Positions 9,717 through 21,203 of a stretch of DNA of 40,586 nt are shown piece after piece. A model generated the notes under the pieces. That model ran no database searches, was not told where the DNA came from, and was given only the letters and a program-made list of their open reading frames with translations. The position numbers and the translations under genes were made by a program. The stretch comes from Nephromyces sp. MM_2019 (taxonomy: Eukaryota; Apicomplexa; Aconoidasida; Nephromycida): the NCBI GenBank assembly GCA_015657535.1, contig JADHZB010001974.1:4381-44966 (forward strand), written 5' to 3'. The stretch's first letter is position 1, and every line of letters begins with the position of its first letter.

Positions 9717-12167
9717 TCACACAAGCAAGGCATAAGAAGATTCAGCATGCAGGGTCTTCGCAAACAGCCCTTGAAGGATCACTTACACAGTCCTTCTTTA
9801 GAGCAAAAGAGAATGATCGGCTGTAAAACTTTTGGAATCTTGATACGCACACACACAGAAGAAGAGACACGGACATGCAGAGCTACACACAAGAGGATAC
9901 ACAGGAAGACACACGGAGAAGCACACAGAAAGTAAGAGAGGCACACCAAGAGATACACAGAGAGAGACTCACACTAGCACATTCAAGGCAACACAAGCAC
10001 GCAGGAATTGATACAGAAAGACAAGCAGACAGTGACAGGCACACACAAAGACACAGACACACAGAGACACACAAACTCACACACATGCTAAAGGCTACTC
10101 TAAACGCAACTTTTCACTCGAAAATAACTGCATGATATTAGCAGCTTTTGCCTATCTAATCTTCAAGAGAGAAGCAATACAGCACAACGGAAAGAAAAGG
10201 AGCACACACACACAAGGATGAACACATTTCTGTAAGCAAATACCCACATATACATGATCAGCACAAACACATACAATCATAATCATGATCACATACCAGC
10301 ATAGCACACACCAACACAAACTAAAGATACACCACACATCACGTAAACTGCACAGACACATACACCCTCACACATCCTATTCCTACTCACCACAACTAGC
10401 ACACACCTTATCAAGATTCATCATCTTCTTCACGTTGCAAACCACCAAAAATGCAGTACCTTTTGCTCCTTCAAATATGAGCATCACATCTGCTGGGTTT
10501 TTCTAATCTCGTTCGCTGAGATTCTTCTCTCATCCTCTGCTTAAAATTGAGCATACACACCATCATTCCAAACTATGATGATATGACTTTAAACGCACAC
10601 ATGAATGCACACGCACAGCACCCACACACATGGAATCCGCACACATGGATTAGATACGCACTACAAACCTACACATACGCATCAAATAACACACACTTCA
10701 AAAAGGAGTCCACACACATAAACCCACACAAGTAATACAAAAAATTTCAGAGACCCACAAAAATTCACACACACAAATTCTAAATTACAAAAAAAGGCGG
10801 TAAGTTCCCCAAAAAAAGATATTTTTTATTTCGACATCATTAGTATTTGATATTCTCTTCTCTGATAGTTGAGCGTTTCTTCTTCTTTTTCAGTTTACTG
10901 ACATTATTGCCTAATGCGTAATAAACTTTCCGCACAAATCTGAAAAGCAAATCGCACACAACGACGGAATAAAGAAAGCTTAATGTTCCATAGAAAAAGC
11001 AGTCTCTACTCGAAAAAGTACACACACACAGGCATATACGCGCAGAGATACACACACAGAAATACATGCACCCACACACACACATGTAGTGTAATTGAGA
11101 AATCAAACTCCCGTAACTCTAGGCAAATGATGCAAAGGCTATAAGAATCATTTGATTATAATTTTGATGAAATCAAAAGAGTTGATGCACACACTTTTAA
11201 AAACCCTAAACCGTAAAATACACACCAGATGCATACACACGAGTGTGTCTCATGGAAAAGTAGATGAAAATTTAAACAGGAAGGTGCAATATGATGATAG
11301 ACAGCTTTGAGTGGCTTTTCCTGGGGTCCATAGTGATTGCCTCAGCTTTTGCAGCCTTGCACTACTAATTGAGGGTATAGTTTGTTGTAGGGCTAGGAGG
11401 GTAGGTGCTGCTGAGGGCGGGTTGGGTTTGTTGGTGGTGAAATGGAGTGGGTGCTTTGCGGTGTTGGGGCTGCCTTGCTCAGTGGGGGGTGGTGGGTGCT
11501 TTGTGGAAAGGAGGATGGTGAGTGCTTTGCAGAGGAGCGGGTGGTGGGTGCTGTACTATTCAGGGAGGTAGTGGATGCTTTGAGGAGGGGAAGGTGGTGG
11601 GTACTATGCCTTTACGGGAAGGTGTGTGCTTCGCTGCTCTAACGGTTAATATAAGATATTACATGGCTTTGGCTAAATAAAGTTATTAGAAGGGTATACG
11701 AGACTGGTGAAGGTAGCCTTAAATAGTAGCTGTGTGCGGGGATAGCTGGCATTAGGGTGGACGGCGAATAGCTCAATAATCTCCCCAACCCACGGGTGAT
11801 GAAAAGGGTAAAACTTGCTTGCGCTACTAGAAACAGTGAAGATTTCCCCCTTCCTGCCTAAACTAACCCACAAGTTTACGAGTAGCGTAGATGGCTCCGA
11901 ATGTAACCTTTAAGCGAGGGCTTTAGCTTTTTCACCAGACACACCTAAGATCAGCGAGAGTGTACGCGCGTTTCTCAACCGAAAAATCACTAAAAAATCT
12001 ATGTGTGTGCTAGGTACCTCTAATGCCTCTAGGCATTTTTCACCAGTTTGGAACCCTATAGGCGGATAGACATGCAAGCGTAGGGAACATAGGAAAATAT
12101 CAGCCGACGGAGGAATAGAGGCGTATTGAGGAGTGTCCTTCGCCTGTTTTTTCCAACAATCTTCAGC
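9717..12167 (-). CDS. Unidentified spliced gene (exon set, boundaries partly uncertain)
   Basis: Family not recognised. Three consecutive exons join with matching phases. Exon 10502-10407 encodes residues including NPADVMLIFEGAKGTAFLVV (donor GTGTGT, phase 0). Exon 9820-9787 encodes PIILFCSKEGL (acceptor TTTTACAG, donor GTAAGT, phase 1). Terminal exon 9769-9717 encodes LFAKTLHAESSYALLV and stops with TGA. Further upstream on the same strand are an open, protein-like block from 12167 (acceptor TTCAG) containing ADIFLCSLRLHVYPPIGFQT, a block near 11870-11700 containing KFYPFHHPWVGEIIELF, and an exon at 10939 with acceptor TTGCTTTTCAG encoding FVRKVYYALG. The 10939 exon either splices at 10903 (GTCAGT) or ends at a TAA at 10848 after a Lys-rich tail, so two genes are possible. 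Phases between the upstream blocks do not all agree. Start not located; an ATG at 13262 could open a first exon. Confidence 0.45.
9840..11090. repeat. CA-rich microsatellite field
   Basis: The plus strand carries many short CACACA runs and ACACAG variants, densest at 9845-10090, 10200-10390, 10600-10790 and 11015-11090. The sense strand of the surrounding minus-strand gene is therefore TG-rich. Small exons are embedded between these tracts. Confidence 0.75.
11395..11640. repeat. Degenerate G-rich minisatellite
   Basis: Units built around GTGGTGGGTGCTTTG, separated by AGGAG/GGGAAG spacers, recur about seven times at intervals of roughly 25-45 bp. Plus-strand ORFs here are low-complexity shadows. 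Confidence 0.65.
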
Positions 12168-13406
12168 CTGAAGTTTTTTAGGATTTATGCTTTAGGGTTT
12201 AAGGTTTTGAAAAGATTTTTTAAATTAAAATGATATGATGTAATTAAGAGACAATTTCGTATCAAAATTATTTCATACAATGTTGAATTCTCTCTTGTGG
12301 CAGTAGGAAATTCTTCCATATAAGATTTTCTGGTATACGAGAGAGCAGCAGAAGTGTTTCCGGGCTTCCATGTATCCTCGCTTAATAAAATACAGGAGCA
12401 CAGTGTGTTTTTTTGCTGAATGAAAGAGGCTTATATATCAATCTGCTTGTAAAAAGGTGCTGAAGCAATGAGACATAAAAACTAGTAAACAGATTTATTT
12501 CTAGTTCCTCTGCAATCACGAAATTCTAACTTATATTGTGACAATGCTGATGTTCGCTTTGATGCTCCTTCTTCTAGAAATATGTATAATTCCACCTAAA
12601 ACTCTCACAATTAACTCCCAACCAGAAAGATAAGGCTTAGTGGAGGTCACACACTCAAGTTCCGTTGAAAATTACGCACACATCGTAAGGGTAACAGAAA
12701 AAGGCATTCACATGTAATTCCCCTGCATTAACGAATTCCACTGGCACTTTCTCAGGTAACGTTGCTTACACGAAGCTTCTAGCCAAAATAACACGTGCAG
12801 ATTTGCTTATGTGCACTTACCTCAAAGACTAATTTAAGCCTCACACCCACAGCTGACCATCTTATTGCAATATGTTAAGTCTCAGACAACCAACTTACAC
12901 ACTACCATCTTACACACTAGGTCTCTCGCATACAGCCATCTTTCACACTATGCCTCTCGCGTATAACTATCTTACACGCTAAGTCTCGCACACACGCACT
13001 AGCATATTATATAGTAAGTCTCTCACACACGCAACCACCTCACACACCAACATGACTTCGCACACTCACAGCCGCCCCGCGCACACGCCAACCTCGCATT
13101 CACGTAAGGTTGGGCATGCAAAAACGAAGCACACCATTTACCCCAAAGTATCCACAAAAATTCCCAGCACACACACACAGGATTGCTCCTTCTCTTTCGT
13201 GTGATTATCCTCTGTTCCCCGAGGTAACCTCCTGCTCTCTCACATCCGTCCTGTCTGCCCATTCACTAGCCACTCCCCCTCCGCAATACCTCACTTTTTG
13301 AGGCACACTGAATCTTTTGCGCATCCTCCAACGTAATCACGCACACACACACACCTAAATATTGCACACGTAAGTTTTAGCATCCATTATTCTATCCTCC
13401 CCGCTC
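12168..13406. other. Spacer between the divergent minus-strand gene and UFC1
   Basis: AT-rich sequence to about 12840, then degenerate repeats of TCTCGCACACACGCA and CTATCTTACACGCTA type at 12885-13090. A minus-strand ATG at 13262 opens a short ORF (GYLGEQRIITRKRRSNPV) that could be a first exon. A minus-strand segment near 12580-12490 (EGASKRTSALSQYKLEFR) also looks exon-like. The UFC1 promoter is expected at the right end. Confidence 0.4.
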
Positions 13407-16400
13407 ATGGCACCATCGGCTCGAACATCATCTCAGGCAGGAGAAGGCATACCTGTATGCTCCTTGAATGCCGGGCCTCGCAGCAATGAATGGACGGAGC
13501 GTTTGAAGGAGGAATTTGTTTCGCTAATTCAATACGTTAACACGTTGAGGCAGCGGGATGAAGATTGGTTCCAGTTGGACCCAAACGAAGATGGAACCAA
13601 GTAATAAAGTGTACTGTTTGGTAGTTCATTAACGCTTATGATGATTTTATGATAGAGTGTGATTCTTGAATCATATAGGAATATAGTCTAACATCCACAT
13701 GCAGCGGTTTAGGTCTCGGGTACTACAAGGTACATTGAGTTAGCATTGTATTTCCTATGGATTTAGCTGGTGGTAGTTATTCCTAGGCTTGATGGTGAAG
13801 GTTTGATACATTCTCTAAGTGAAGTTGATGGTGATGCTACTGTGAGGATGATGAGGAGTAAGAGATGCTGATTCACCGCCATCATATGCTGGAGGGTAGA
13901 ATAGCATGCAGATCAAACGAGAAGCTACGTTCGGCTTTTTTTGCTTAGAAGTAGCAGAATTACCGTGTTTTCCGTGTGAAGTAGTTGGCGCCTTTTTAAT
14001 GGGCTCCGAGACAGCATTTTTTAGCTCTCTCCTTTGTCCCAATGTAGTGTAGCGCCTGATGTCGGTGACTTCATCCCTGAAAGCTGCCTTTCTATCCAAA
14101 TTAAGATGCGGTCCTGAAGAACTTTATCTTTGTGAATAAAACCAGCCATAAACTCGTTTACTATTTGTTATCTTATGTTACCTTCAATTTGAGACTGCTC
14201 TTTATTAAATCTGGAGTGTGCATGTAGAGAAATGTGGTCAGAAATGATTAGATGCTCAACAGGAACCTGCCTGTGCAGGGAGTATGAATCTAGCTAGAAT
14301 CTGAATTCTCTTCGCAGACTCGTCTCCTGAGTTGAATCTACTCGTCTTGACACTCGTTGTTCCCTGCGTATACCTGTTTTGTTGGTAAAAACAATGATTT
14401 GGGCCTGAATTCCCTGCAAAAAATGGCTCTATGAAACGTAATACTATTCGTAGCCTGTGTATATGAAATATAATGCTATTCATAGCCTGTATTCTAACTA
14501 GATTATTAAAGAACTTATGAAATTCACTGGTGATTATGTAGAGATATTTTTTTGGTTTATTTTTGTCCCTTTTTTTCATTGTTATTTCCTCTAGATGGCA
14601 AGGAAAATGCTGGATCATGTGTGACCTGGTCAAATACGAGTTCAAGCTGCAATTTGAGGTTTGCTTCTTATCTGTGCTTCCCTAGAGTCTTGCTTGCATA
14701 CAAGAGGGTTAAAACTTTCTTTATAAACACTGTCTTTATATTTTAATGAATGAATTTGGTTAAGCCTTTTTCAGCCAGGACTATTAGCTTTTCCTACTGG
14801 TAAAGGATCTGCCTGTTAAATTCAAATATCCTCACTGTGTTTTGGGGGTGTCTCACCCCCTATTATATCCAAGTATCCTCAGTGTGTTTTTAGGGGGTGT
14901 CTCACTCCCTACCATATAGAAGTAGCGGTTAATCTGAACATTCACTAAAAATGTGTGTTGTGATACTCGTTTTATATTAGCTGCAACTAGGTGTAAGTTC
15001 AATTTAGATGGACTGATGCAACTTGATATGCATTGTTTGCTCACCTAAAGAAATGTTCAGTGTGCATTCTCTGGTTGGCAAGGGGATGACGTGCCTAAAG
15101 CCTCAAGGAAGGCATATGCTCTATATAAAAATCCCATTGATTGCTTTTTATAAATTTTTGCTTTCGAAGGCGGGCAACTCATTCATGCAAATTAATAGCT
15201 AAATTAACACACGCAAAAAGAGAGTGCCACACACACGCAACTTTGCATAAACACGCAGATTAGTGAATTTTCAACACTTTTTTTCTGCTTTTTTTTATAA
15301 TGGCCTGAAAATTTGCGAGTTTTAGTGTAACGTTATGCGTATTTTACTAGTGCGTTGTAAATTACCTGAATTATACGCCTAGTGTGTATTTCTTTATTGC
15401 GTATTTGTTGTACCTGCAGTATGTAGATTTAATATTTTGTATGTGTGTGCGAAATTTGTGCGTATATATGGTATGTGTATGGAGTTTGTCAGTATATATT
15501 GCATGTGTGTGTATAGCTTTTGTGGGTACATATTGCATGTATATGTATAACTTTTGTGTGCATATATGTTTTGCATGTGCCCAAGGCGTGCATGTGTGTA
15601 TATTTGGCGTGCATTCTGCCGCAGCGTCAAACTTTAGTTATTGATGAGCTGATGAAATTATTTTTCGTGGGCTGCATCACAGATTCCTGCTGCTTATCCC
15701 AGTGCTCCTATTGAGCTTGAACTTCCTGAGTTAGACGGAAAGACACCAAAGATGTACAGAGGAGGAAAAATATGCTTAGATGCTCACTTTGCTCCACTTT
15801 GGGCTAAAAACACTCCAGCTTTTGGCATAGCTCATGCACTGTCATTAGGAGTAAGTGGTTACTTCCTGCATTTGTATTGACTCTTTGGCTTGCCTAAAGG
15901 AAGATTTCAAACACCTGCTGAATAATCTTGTTATCCGCTGTTGCTCTGTAGGTCTAATAAAGGCCAGATTCTTACCTTTTTGGCGCTTTTTTCTAATAAT
16001 ATGATGCTCATATAACTTCATCCGCGATGAAATAACCACCGTTGTGCTCTTGGCTTGCTCATTCTCAGTGTCATTCACTGAAAATATGAGAATTTTACGC
16101 TTGAAATTCTTGGCATTATTTCAAAAACATAAATCTTCATTTTTCTCCTTCTTTTGAACATGCTATGTTCATATTGCTCCTTTATCTGTTTGGAATGATA
16201 GTATTCTTTTTGCATTTTGTTTGATTAAATTCTGGCTTGCAATCGCCTGACTGCTCGAATTACTTAAGAAAAGAACAAGCGGCTATTTTTTCTTTTGATA
16301 TCTCTAATAAATGAAATATAAGATTATTTTAATATAGCTAGTGATTAATTGCTGAACTAGTGTATCGTACTATAAATTGCTATACATATCGATAGATTAT

Positions 16401-17226
16401 TTTATGCTGCCTTTAGAAATTTTTTTTCCTGGCAATATAGATTTGCGGAGCCTGATATACATTTTTTTCTATGCTCTGATTTGTTATTACCTTTTTTACT
16501 GTTTTCCTGAATATTTTTTATCTCCGCACTCCCTCGGTGCCAAAAGCAGTGGCTAGCGTGCTTCATCGCTGAATTGTCGTATTAGTGACGAGCATTGGGC
16601 ATGCTAAGAGAGGAAATTGTGTTTTGCTTTTTCCGTACTTGTTTGCTTCCTTTTCTGGTATGAAAGGAGCTTCGGTTTCAACTCTAAGATATCTGTTGTT
16701 TAGCTTGATTGTATGCTACTTTTAACCGTCCCTTTTTTCTGATTTTTGATAGCGCAATATGCCTTTCCCAGCCTTTAGTAGGCGAGAAAATTTACTCGCC
16801 TCGCCATACACTTTGCTTGAGACTACCTGCCCTTGGAAATTTTTTATGATTTTTTTTGACTTGGTGAAATATTGCAATACTGCGGTAATAGTCCTTAAAT
16901 GAAGCTGAAAAGCGAAGGTTTTTAGAGCCAAAATGTAGACTGAGCTGAAAAGTTGTTTCATGTGTTTCAAGCTATCCTTCTCTTACCTTGCATAAGGCGT
17001 AAAATCTTGCGCAACTAAATGAGCTGCAGCACGAATTTTATATATATTGGAAAAATTTATATTATACATTATTTTCTGAGGCTTTGACTTATCACTTACC
17101 ACCACTTTATGATACCTTATGGGTGATGAAGCTGTACTGCATGCTCCTTTTTTCCTTCAGCTCGGCCCTTGGTTAGCAGCGGAGATTCCTTTCCTAATAC
17201 AAACTGGAGTGATATCTAGCCCGTAG
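13407..17226 (+). CDS. UFC1: UFM1-conjugating E2 enzyme UFC1, four exons
   Basis: This is the E2 enzyme of the UFMylation pathway. It accepts UFM1 from the E1 UBA5 as a thioester and passes it to targets with the E3 UFL1, mainly at the ER and on ribosomes. Exons are 13407-13600, 14595-14658, 15683-15850 and 17161-17226; phases agree and give 163 residues (human about 167). Family landmarks in order are [68 protein letters not shown], the catalytic block MYRRGG-like [12 protein letters not shown] with Cys117, [19 protein letters not shown], and the end [18 protein letters not shown]. The TAK motif of animal UFC1 reads TPK here (residues 107-109). Donors are GTAATA, GTTTGC and GTAAGT. Introns are about 1.0, 1.0 and 1.3 kb; intron 2 contains a TG-rich tract on the sense strand. 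Confidence 0.96.
13815..14483 (-). CDS. Possible two-exon gene nested antisense in UFC1 intron 1
   Basis: Family unknown. Exon 1 could run from an ATG at 14483 to 14267, or start as an internal exon at 14413 after TTTTTTGCAG. Exon 2 runs 14113-13815 with acceptor GTTCTTCAG and ends at TGA or an equivalent stop. Both options keep phase 1 across the splice, giving 171 residues from the ATG. Protein-like stretches include [20 protein letters not shown] and [20 protein letters not shown], followed by a basic segment [20 protein letters not shown]. The donor (GTTCCT) is weak. The whole candidate lies inside UFC1 intron 1 on the opposite strand. It may be chance coding potential. Confidence 0.35.
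14431..14494. repeat. Short tandem duplication of 32 bp
   Basis: ATGAAACGTAATACTATTCG at 14431 is repeated as ATGAAATATAATGCTATTCA at 14463; each is followed by TAGCCTGT. The two copies are diverged and lie within UFC1 intron 1. Confidence 0.75.
15430..15610 (+). repeat. TG-rich degenerate repeat in UFC1 intron 2
   Basis: Repeated ATGTGTGTG(T/C)ATA and TTTTGTG(G/C)GTACATAT units on the sense strand of UFC1. The minus-strand ORF over this tract is a shadow. Confidence 0.7.
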
Positions 17227-18531
17227 TTGAAGATGAAAGAGCCATAAAATTTTGTTTTATAGTTATTTTTGTTATGAATTTGCATCCCAGCAAATTTTTG
17301 ACCCCGTCAACTATTTTCATGATATTTTTGAGTTAAGCAAAGCTGAAGGCGTAATCCCTCCATTTAGTATACTATTTAGGAGTAAAAAAAGCATTAAATG
17401 TAGCCTATTTGGCGAATCTCGTAGTGATACATGTACTTAGTTTGCTGCTGAGCTTATATTTGGAGTAGTGCAATCACCATAATTTCGCAAGGTTTACTAT
17501 GTATTATCGTATTCTCAAGCAAAAAAAATCATAGTTGAGCATTTTTGGCTGCCATTTTTTGGGTCTTAGGTTCCTAATTAGTAATAAGGCCAATATATGT
17601 GGAAATGAACAGAAATGGCTAAATTACTTTATAGGCAGTACTCTGGCGTTATTCCGATGACAAAAATGCTCCTAGATTTTTTATTTGGGCTCTTTAAATT
17701 AAAAGCTATATTTCTAAGGAAATTTGATACTAACTCCTTTGTATAAGCTACTGTGGTGCATTTAACCAGAAAAAAAACTTAAATTTCTATTTATGTTTGT
17801 TCAAGCTTCTATGCTTGTAACTTTCTACTAAAGAGACATGCATCTTGAAAAGAAGTTATAAATTTGCAGTTACTAGCTTTTTTTTCCTACGATGCACACC
17901 TTGAAGGAAGTAGTACTTGCGGAATGACGGTATAATCGCGTTGCTTTAGCGTATTTATTGAAGCAAGACCTTTCCGCTATAAAATAAAAAAGGTGCCTCA
18001 TGCATAACTGCGCTTAAGGAGGAAGTTTCTCCGTGAAATCTGGCCTCTAATAATTAGAGTGAGCTTTCATGCGAAGGGTAGATTCTCTTCTTCCCCCTGG
18101 CTCATCGGAATTATTGCGTTTTCTTGTGATCATCAGTACATAGCTGGTGAATTTAAATCCATTGTAGCTATTTGCGGAGCGCTATCGCGGTGAAATGTGC
18201 CTTCTCCCTTTTTCATCTCTTATGGTGGTAGGATATGTCCAATCTAATATTATGTTGGCGTTGTCATCTATGCACACTTTTTTTTATTTAGTCACACTTA
18301 CTTTTGGCCCATTCGTTAGTGGCAATTTTAGTTGTTCTTGCACTAAAGCGTCTATTTTTTTTATCATGTTTTTTTTTGTGCTGTTTTTCTTTTTTTGGAT
18401 ATTTCTCTTGTGGCTTTTTTTTCGGCATTCGTTGCAGCATATCTTTTCATGCACTGTAAGCGCAGCTGGTGTTTCGTGATGCATATAAGCCTTTTCTCCA
18501 TATTTTTGAACCTGTACCGCATTGCACGATT
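17227..18531. other. AT-rich spacer between convergent genes
   Basis: This lies between the 3' ends of UFC1 (plus) and the signal-peptide gene (minus). It is AT-rich with T runs and has no ORF I can support. Both 3' UTRs should be here. Confidence 0.6.
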
Positions 18532-21203
18532 TTATTGATGAAATGCTGACTTAAATTTTGCTATCTGCCAAGAGCTTACAACCACCGGAATCCCATGTGT
18601 CGCTTTGCAACGTGCTCCCAAGGAATGGCAATCGCATGGTGTAGGTTCTTTGTGTATAGGTGGTTGTACATTTAGGTAGTCTTCCATGCTTTTACCCAGA
18701 GGGGGTACAGCTGGAATTAGCGGTGGTTCTTCTTTTGCTGCGATGGCTATGGGACTGGGTAAAGGCTTCCTGGGTTCATAGAGATCATCTGGTGTGTCTA
18801 AGCCACAAGCGTACAATCAGTATACTTGTTTATATGCATATCTTTAGCTTTTTATGTATTCTAATAAGATAATACCGTATTTAGGATCCATTTTAGGACA
18901 ACTTTTGGGGAAAGGGTGGGATTCTTCATAGCTTATTAGTTGAGGCGGGATCATCCTTTGGTTTATATATAATGAGAATGAGCAAAAAGGAGGTATCTGT
19001 GGAGTAAAATTTCGAAGCTTTCAATTACTGGAGGGCTACTAAACGGTGATATTTCCTTTTGGAGAAAAAACTTACCGAGACATCACTGCACGGTCCAATG
19101 ATGTCATCTATCCAAAATCCTGGACAGGCTAGTAGTGCTGCTATACACTGTGGGAAACAAGTTGGGTACGTTCTAGCGGCCTCAATTCCTACATTTTTCC
19201 AAATTTCCATGTTTTCATTAATGTTGCTGTTTACTTTCTTTGCTGGACTCATACCCTGCTATAAATCACCTACCCATCGGGAGTATGCATATAGGAAAGG
19301 AGCTGGCACTGTCGGCGCATCAGATGCGGATTTTTTTTTGCTGCTTGGCTTATTTATTCATAGCTTTAACGTGCTTACCAATGAAGCCCAAGATAAGCCA
19401 TAGCGCTGCGACAAACTTATGGGCTCAAACTTAGAAAAAATGTAAGTACATGCAGTTATTTTACCACTTACCACAGCTTGTATGCGGCTTCTGAAGTTCT
19501 TCCGACTTTCGCCGCATACTTTGCAGGAAAACTGCATTAATGTGAAAAATTAAATTTTCAGCTTTTTTAATAACTCTACTCGTAGTTTTTGTAGGATTTT
19601 CACCTGCTAATTACTCCTTCAACAGAAGCGTCCGCGACCTGGATTATCGGTCGTTAATACTATAGTAAATCTCAAACTAGTAACTCTGGAAAGCTTACGT
19701 CGGCAGTGATAAACTCTGGTAAAGAAATAGGATATAGTATGCTTCCTAGACAGTTCATACCTTAGGCATACAAGAACAAAAATCTTTTTTTATACTTAAA
19801 ATTTTTCGATAAGTCTGTCATACTAACCAGTCAACATTGGAAGACATGGCAGAGGTCTGATCGATCACTCGACCTATTGTGCCAATAAGTTTACTAGCTT
19901 CCTGAATCAACTTACCGGTTAATCCACGCTGGTGGAGGGATCATTGGGGGCACAACATCCATAACAGTGGCAGCAGCGGCCTAAGAGCGAATTTTCCTCG
20001 GTAAGTAAAGTCATGCCGACGAGTTGATTCTTTGTAGCACAGTTTTGTGCTAACTTCAAGCGACCTCGTACCTGTATGAAGCCCTTGATCATCATGAAGG
20101 CCTGTACCACCATCCCAGCCATACCAGGCGCTGTCGAAAAAATTGCAGACAGCAACCTTCACGTGATTATAACTCAACATTCGGCCTTAAGCCACTATGC
20201 TTCGTTAATAACCCACGAATATCAGGCAAATGCTACCTGCGGATGACGCTGAGGTTTCCACCTGCGTCAGCATGCTCATCATCCTGATGAATTACAAAGC
20301 GTTTGTGCGTTTCAGCTGGACTGTTACGGCAAGAAAATTCGTGGCCATTGTCAAGCTCTAACCATTTTGTGATATCAAACCCAAATGGGTTTACTATTGG
20401 TCCCCCAGGAAATTTTGTAGGTTGAGTAATTTCCTCTCCGGGTGTTCCTTTCCTTCCTTGATCGCACTATGGTCGCGAATTTTTGTGCATAAATAAGTAT
20501 TATTTGCATTGAAACCTAATGGATTGTTTGCTTACATGAGGCTGTGAGTAACCCATTTTGTTGAGCGATTGTGCAAACCTCACTGTTGAGTTCTCGCTTA
20601 GCACTGAAATTTTGTTGAATTTCTGTCACCATTTCGAGCGAGATTTCACGCAAACCCTCATGCTACTAGGTAAAAAGTAGTCAAAACCAATGATTTTATG
20701 TTATAGCTTAAAATTACTCTTATTCTTGCAAACATTGGATGTAAGAACTTCTGTGCTGGGTATATCAGTCAAAAATAGCTCCGCATAAGAAAGGGTACTC
20801 TTACCGGCGTCCATCAGGAACTTGTAACCTTCAAGATCGAACTGTTGCATGGCATTTTCGTATAAGTCCTTAAATTTACGCTTTTCCTCATCCTATGAAT
20901 CAGAATGACATCACATTTCCCCCAGTCAGCTTAAGCTGTTTTAGTGAAGTGAGTGCATAAACGGCTCACATTAAGCGTTGAATTTTTGGTAAAACTCAGT
21001 AGTTGCTCCGGGCCAGGGAAAAACGAGAAATCCTTCCCGCCGTAAATAGTTGTGAGGGATTCTAAGGCCTCATTTAAGTGTGCTTCTATGCCAAGATTTA
21101 GCTGCTCAAGAACGTCATTTTTTGGTTCTCCAAGTGAATGTAACAATAGCACATTGCAGCATATATGGAGTACCACCCAATAAAGCTTAAACTTTAGCCT
21201 CAT
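18532..21203 (-). CDS. Many-exon gene of unknown family with N-terminal signal-peptide-like segment
   Basis: Family not recognised. First exon 21203-20970 starts MRLKFKLYWVVLHICCNVLL, a basic start plus a hydrophobic core typical of a signal peptide or anchor; an upstream ATG at 21224 is an alternative start. Supported exons are 20892-20734 (DEEKRKFKDLYENAMQQFDL), 20662-20536 (LREISLEMVTEIQQNFSAKR), about 20466-20237 (FGFDITKWLELDNGHEFSCR), 20130-20055 (AWYGWDGGTGLHDDQGLHTG), 19928-19824 (LTGKLIQEASKLIGTIGRVI), small exons between 19700 and 19390, a Cys-rich exon ending at 19076 (YPTCFPQCIAALLACPGFWI), 18996-18876 (PPQLISYEESHPFPKS) and terminal exon 18797-18532 (CDCHSLGARCKATHGIPVVV), stop after FKSAFHQ. 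Most junctions agree in phase; the 20536/20466 join and the 19.7-19.2 kb exons are uncertain. The product is probably secreted or membrane-bound, with scattered cysteines and a Pro-rich C-terminal part. Confidence 0.6.

Noticed and set aside
12885..13060. Regular short repeats resembling a CRISPR array
   Set aside because: The units are degenerate CACACA/TCTCGCACAC elements without constant repeat and spacer lengths, in a eukaryotic genome.
15394..16970. Minus-strand ORFs of about 80 codons in UFC1 introns 2 and 3
   Set aside because: ORFs of this length are expected by chance in this much AT-rich sequence, and I saw no consistent exon structure.
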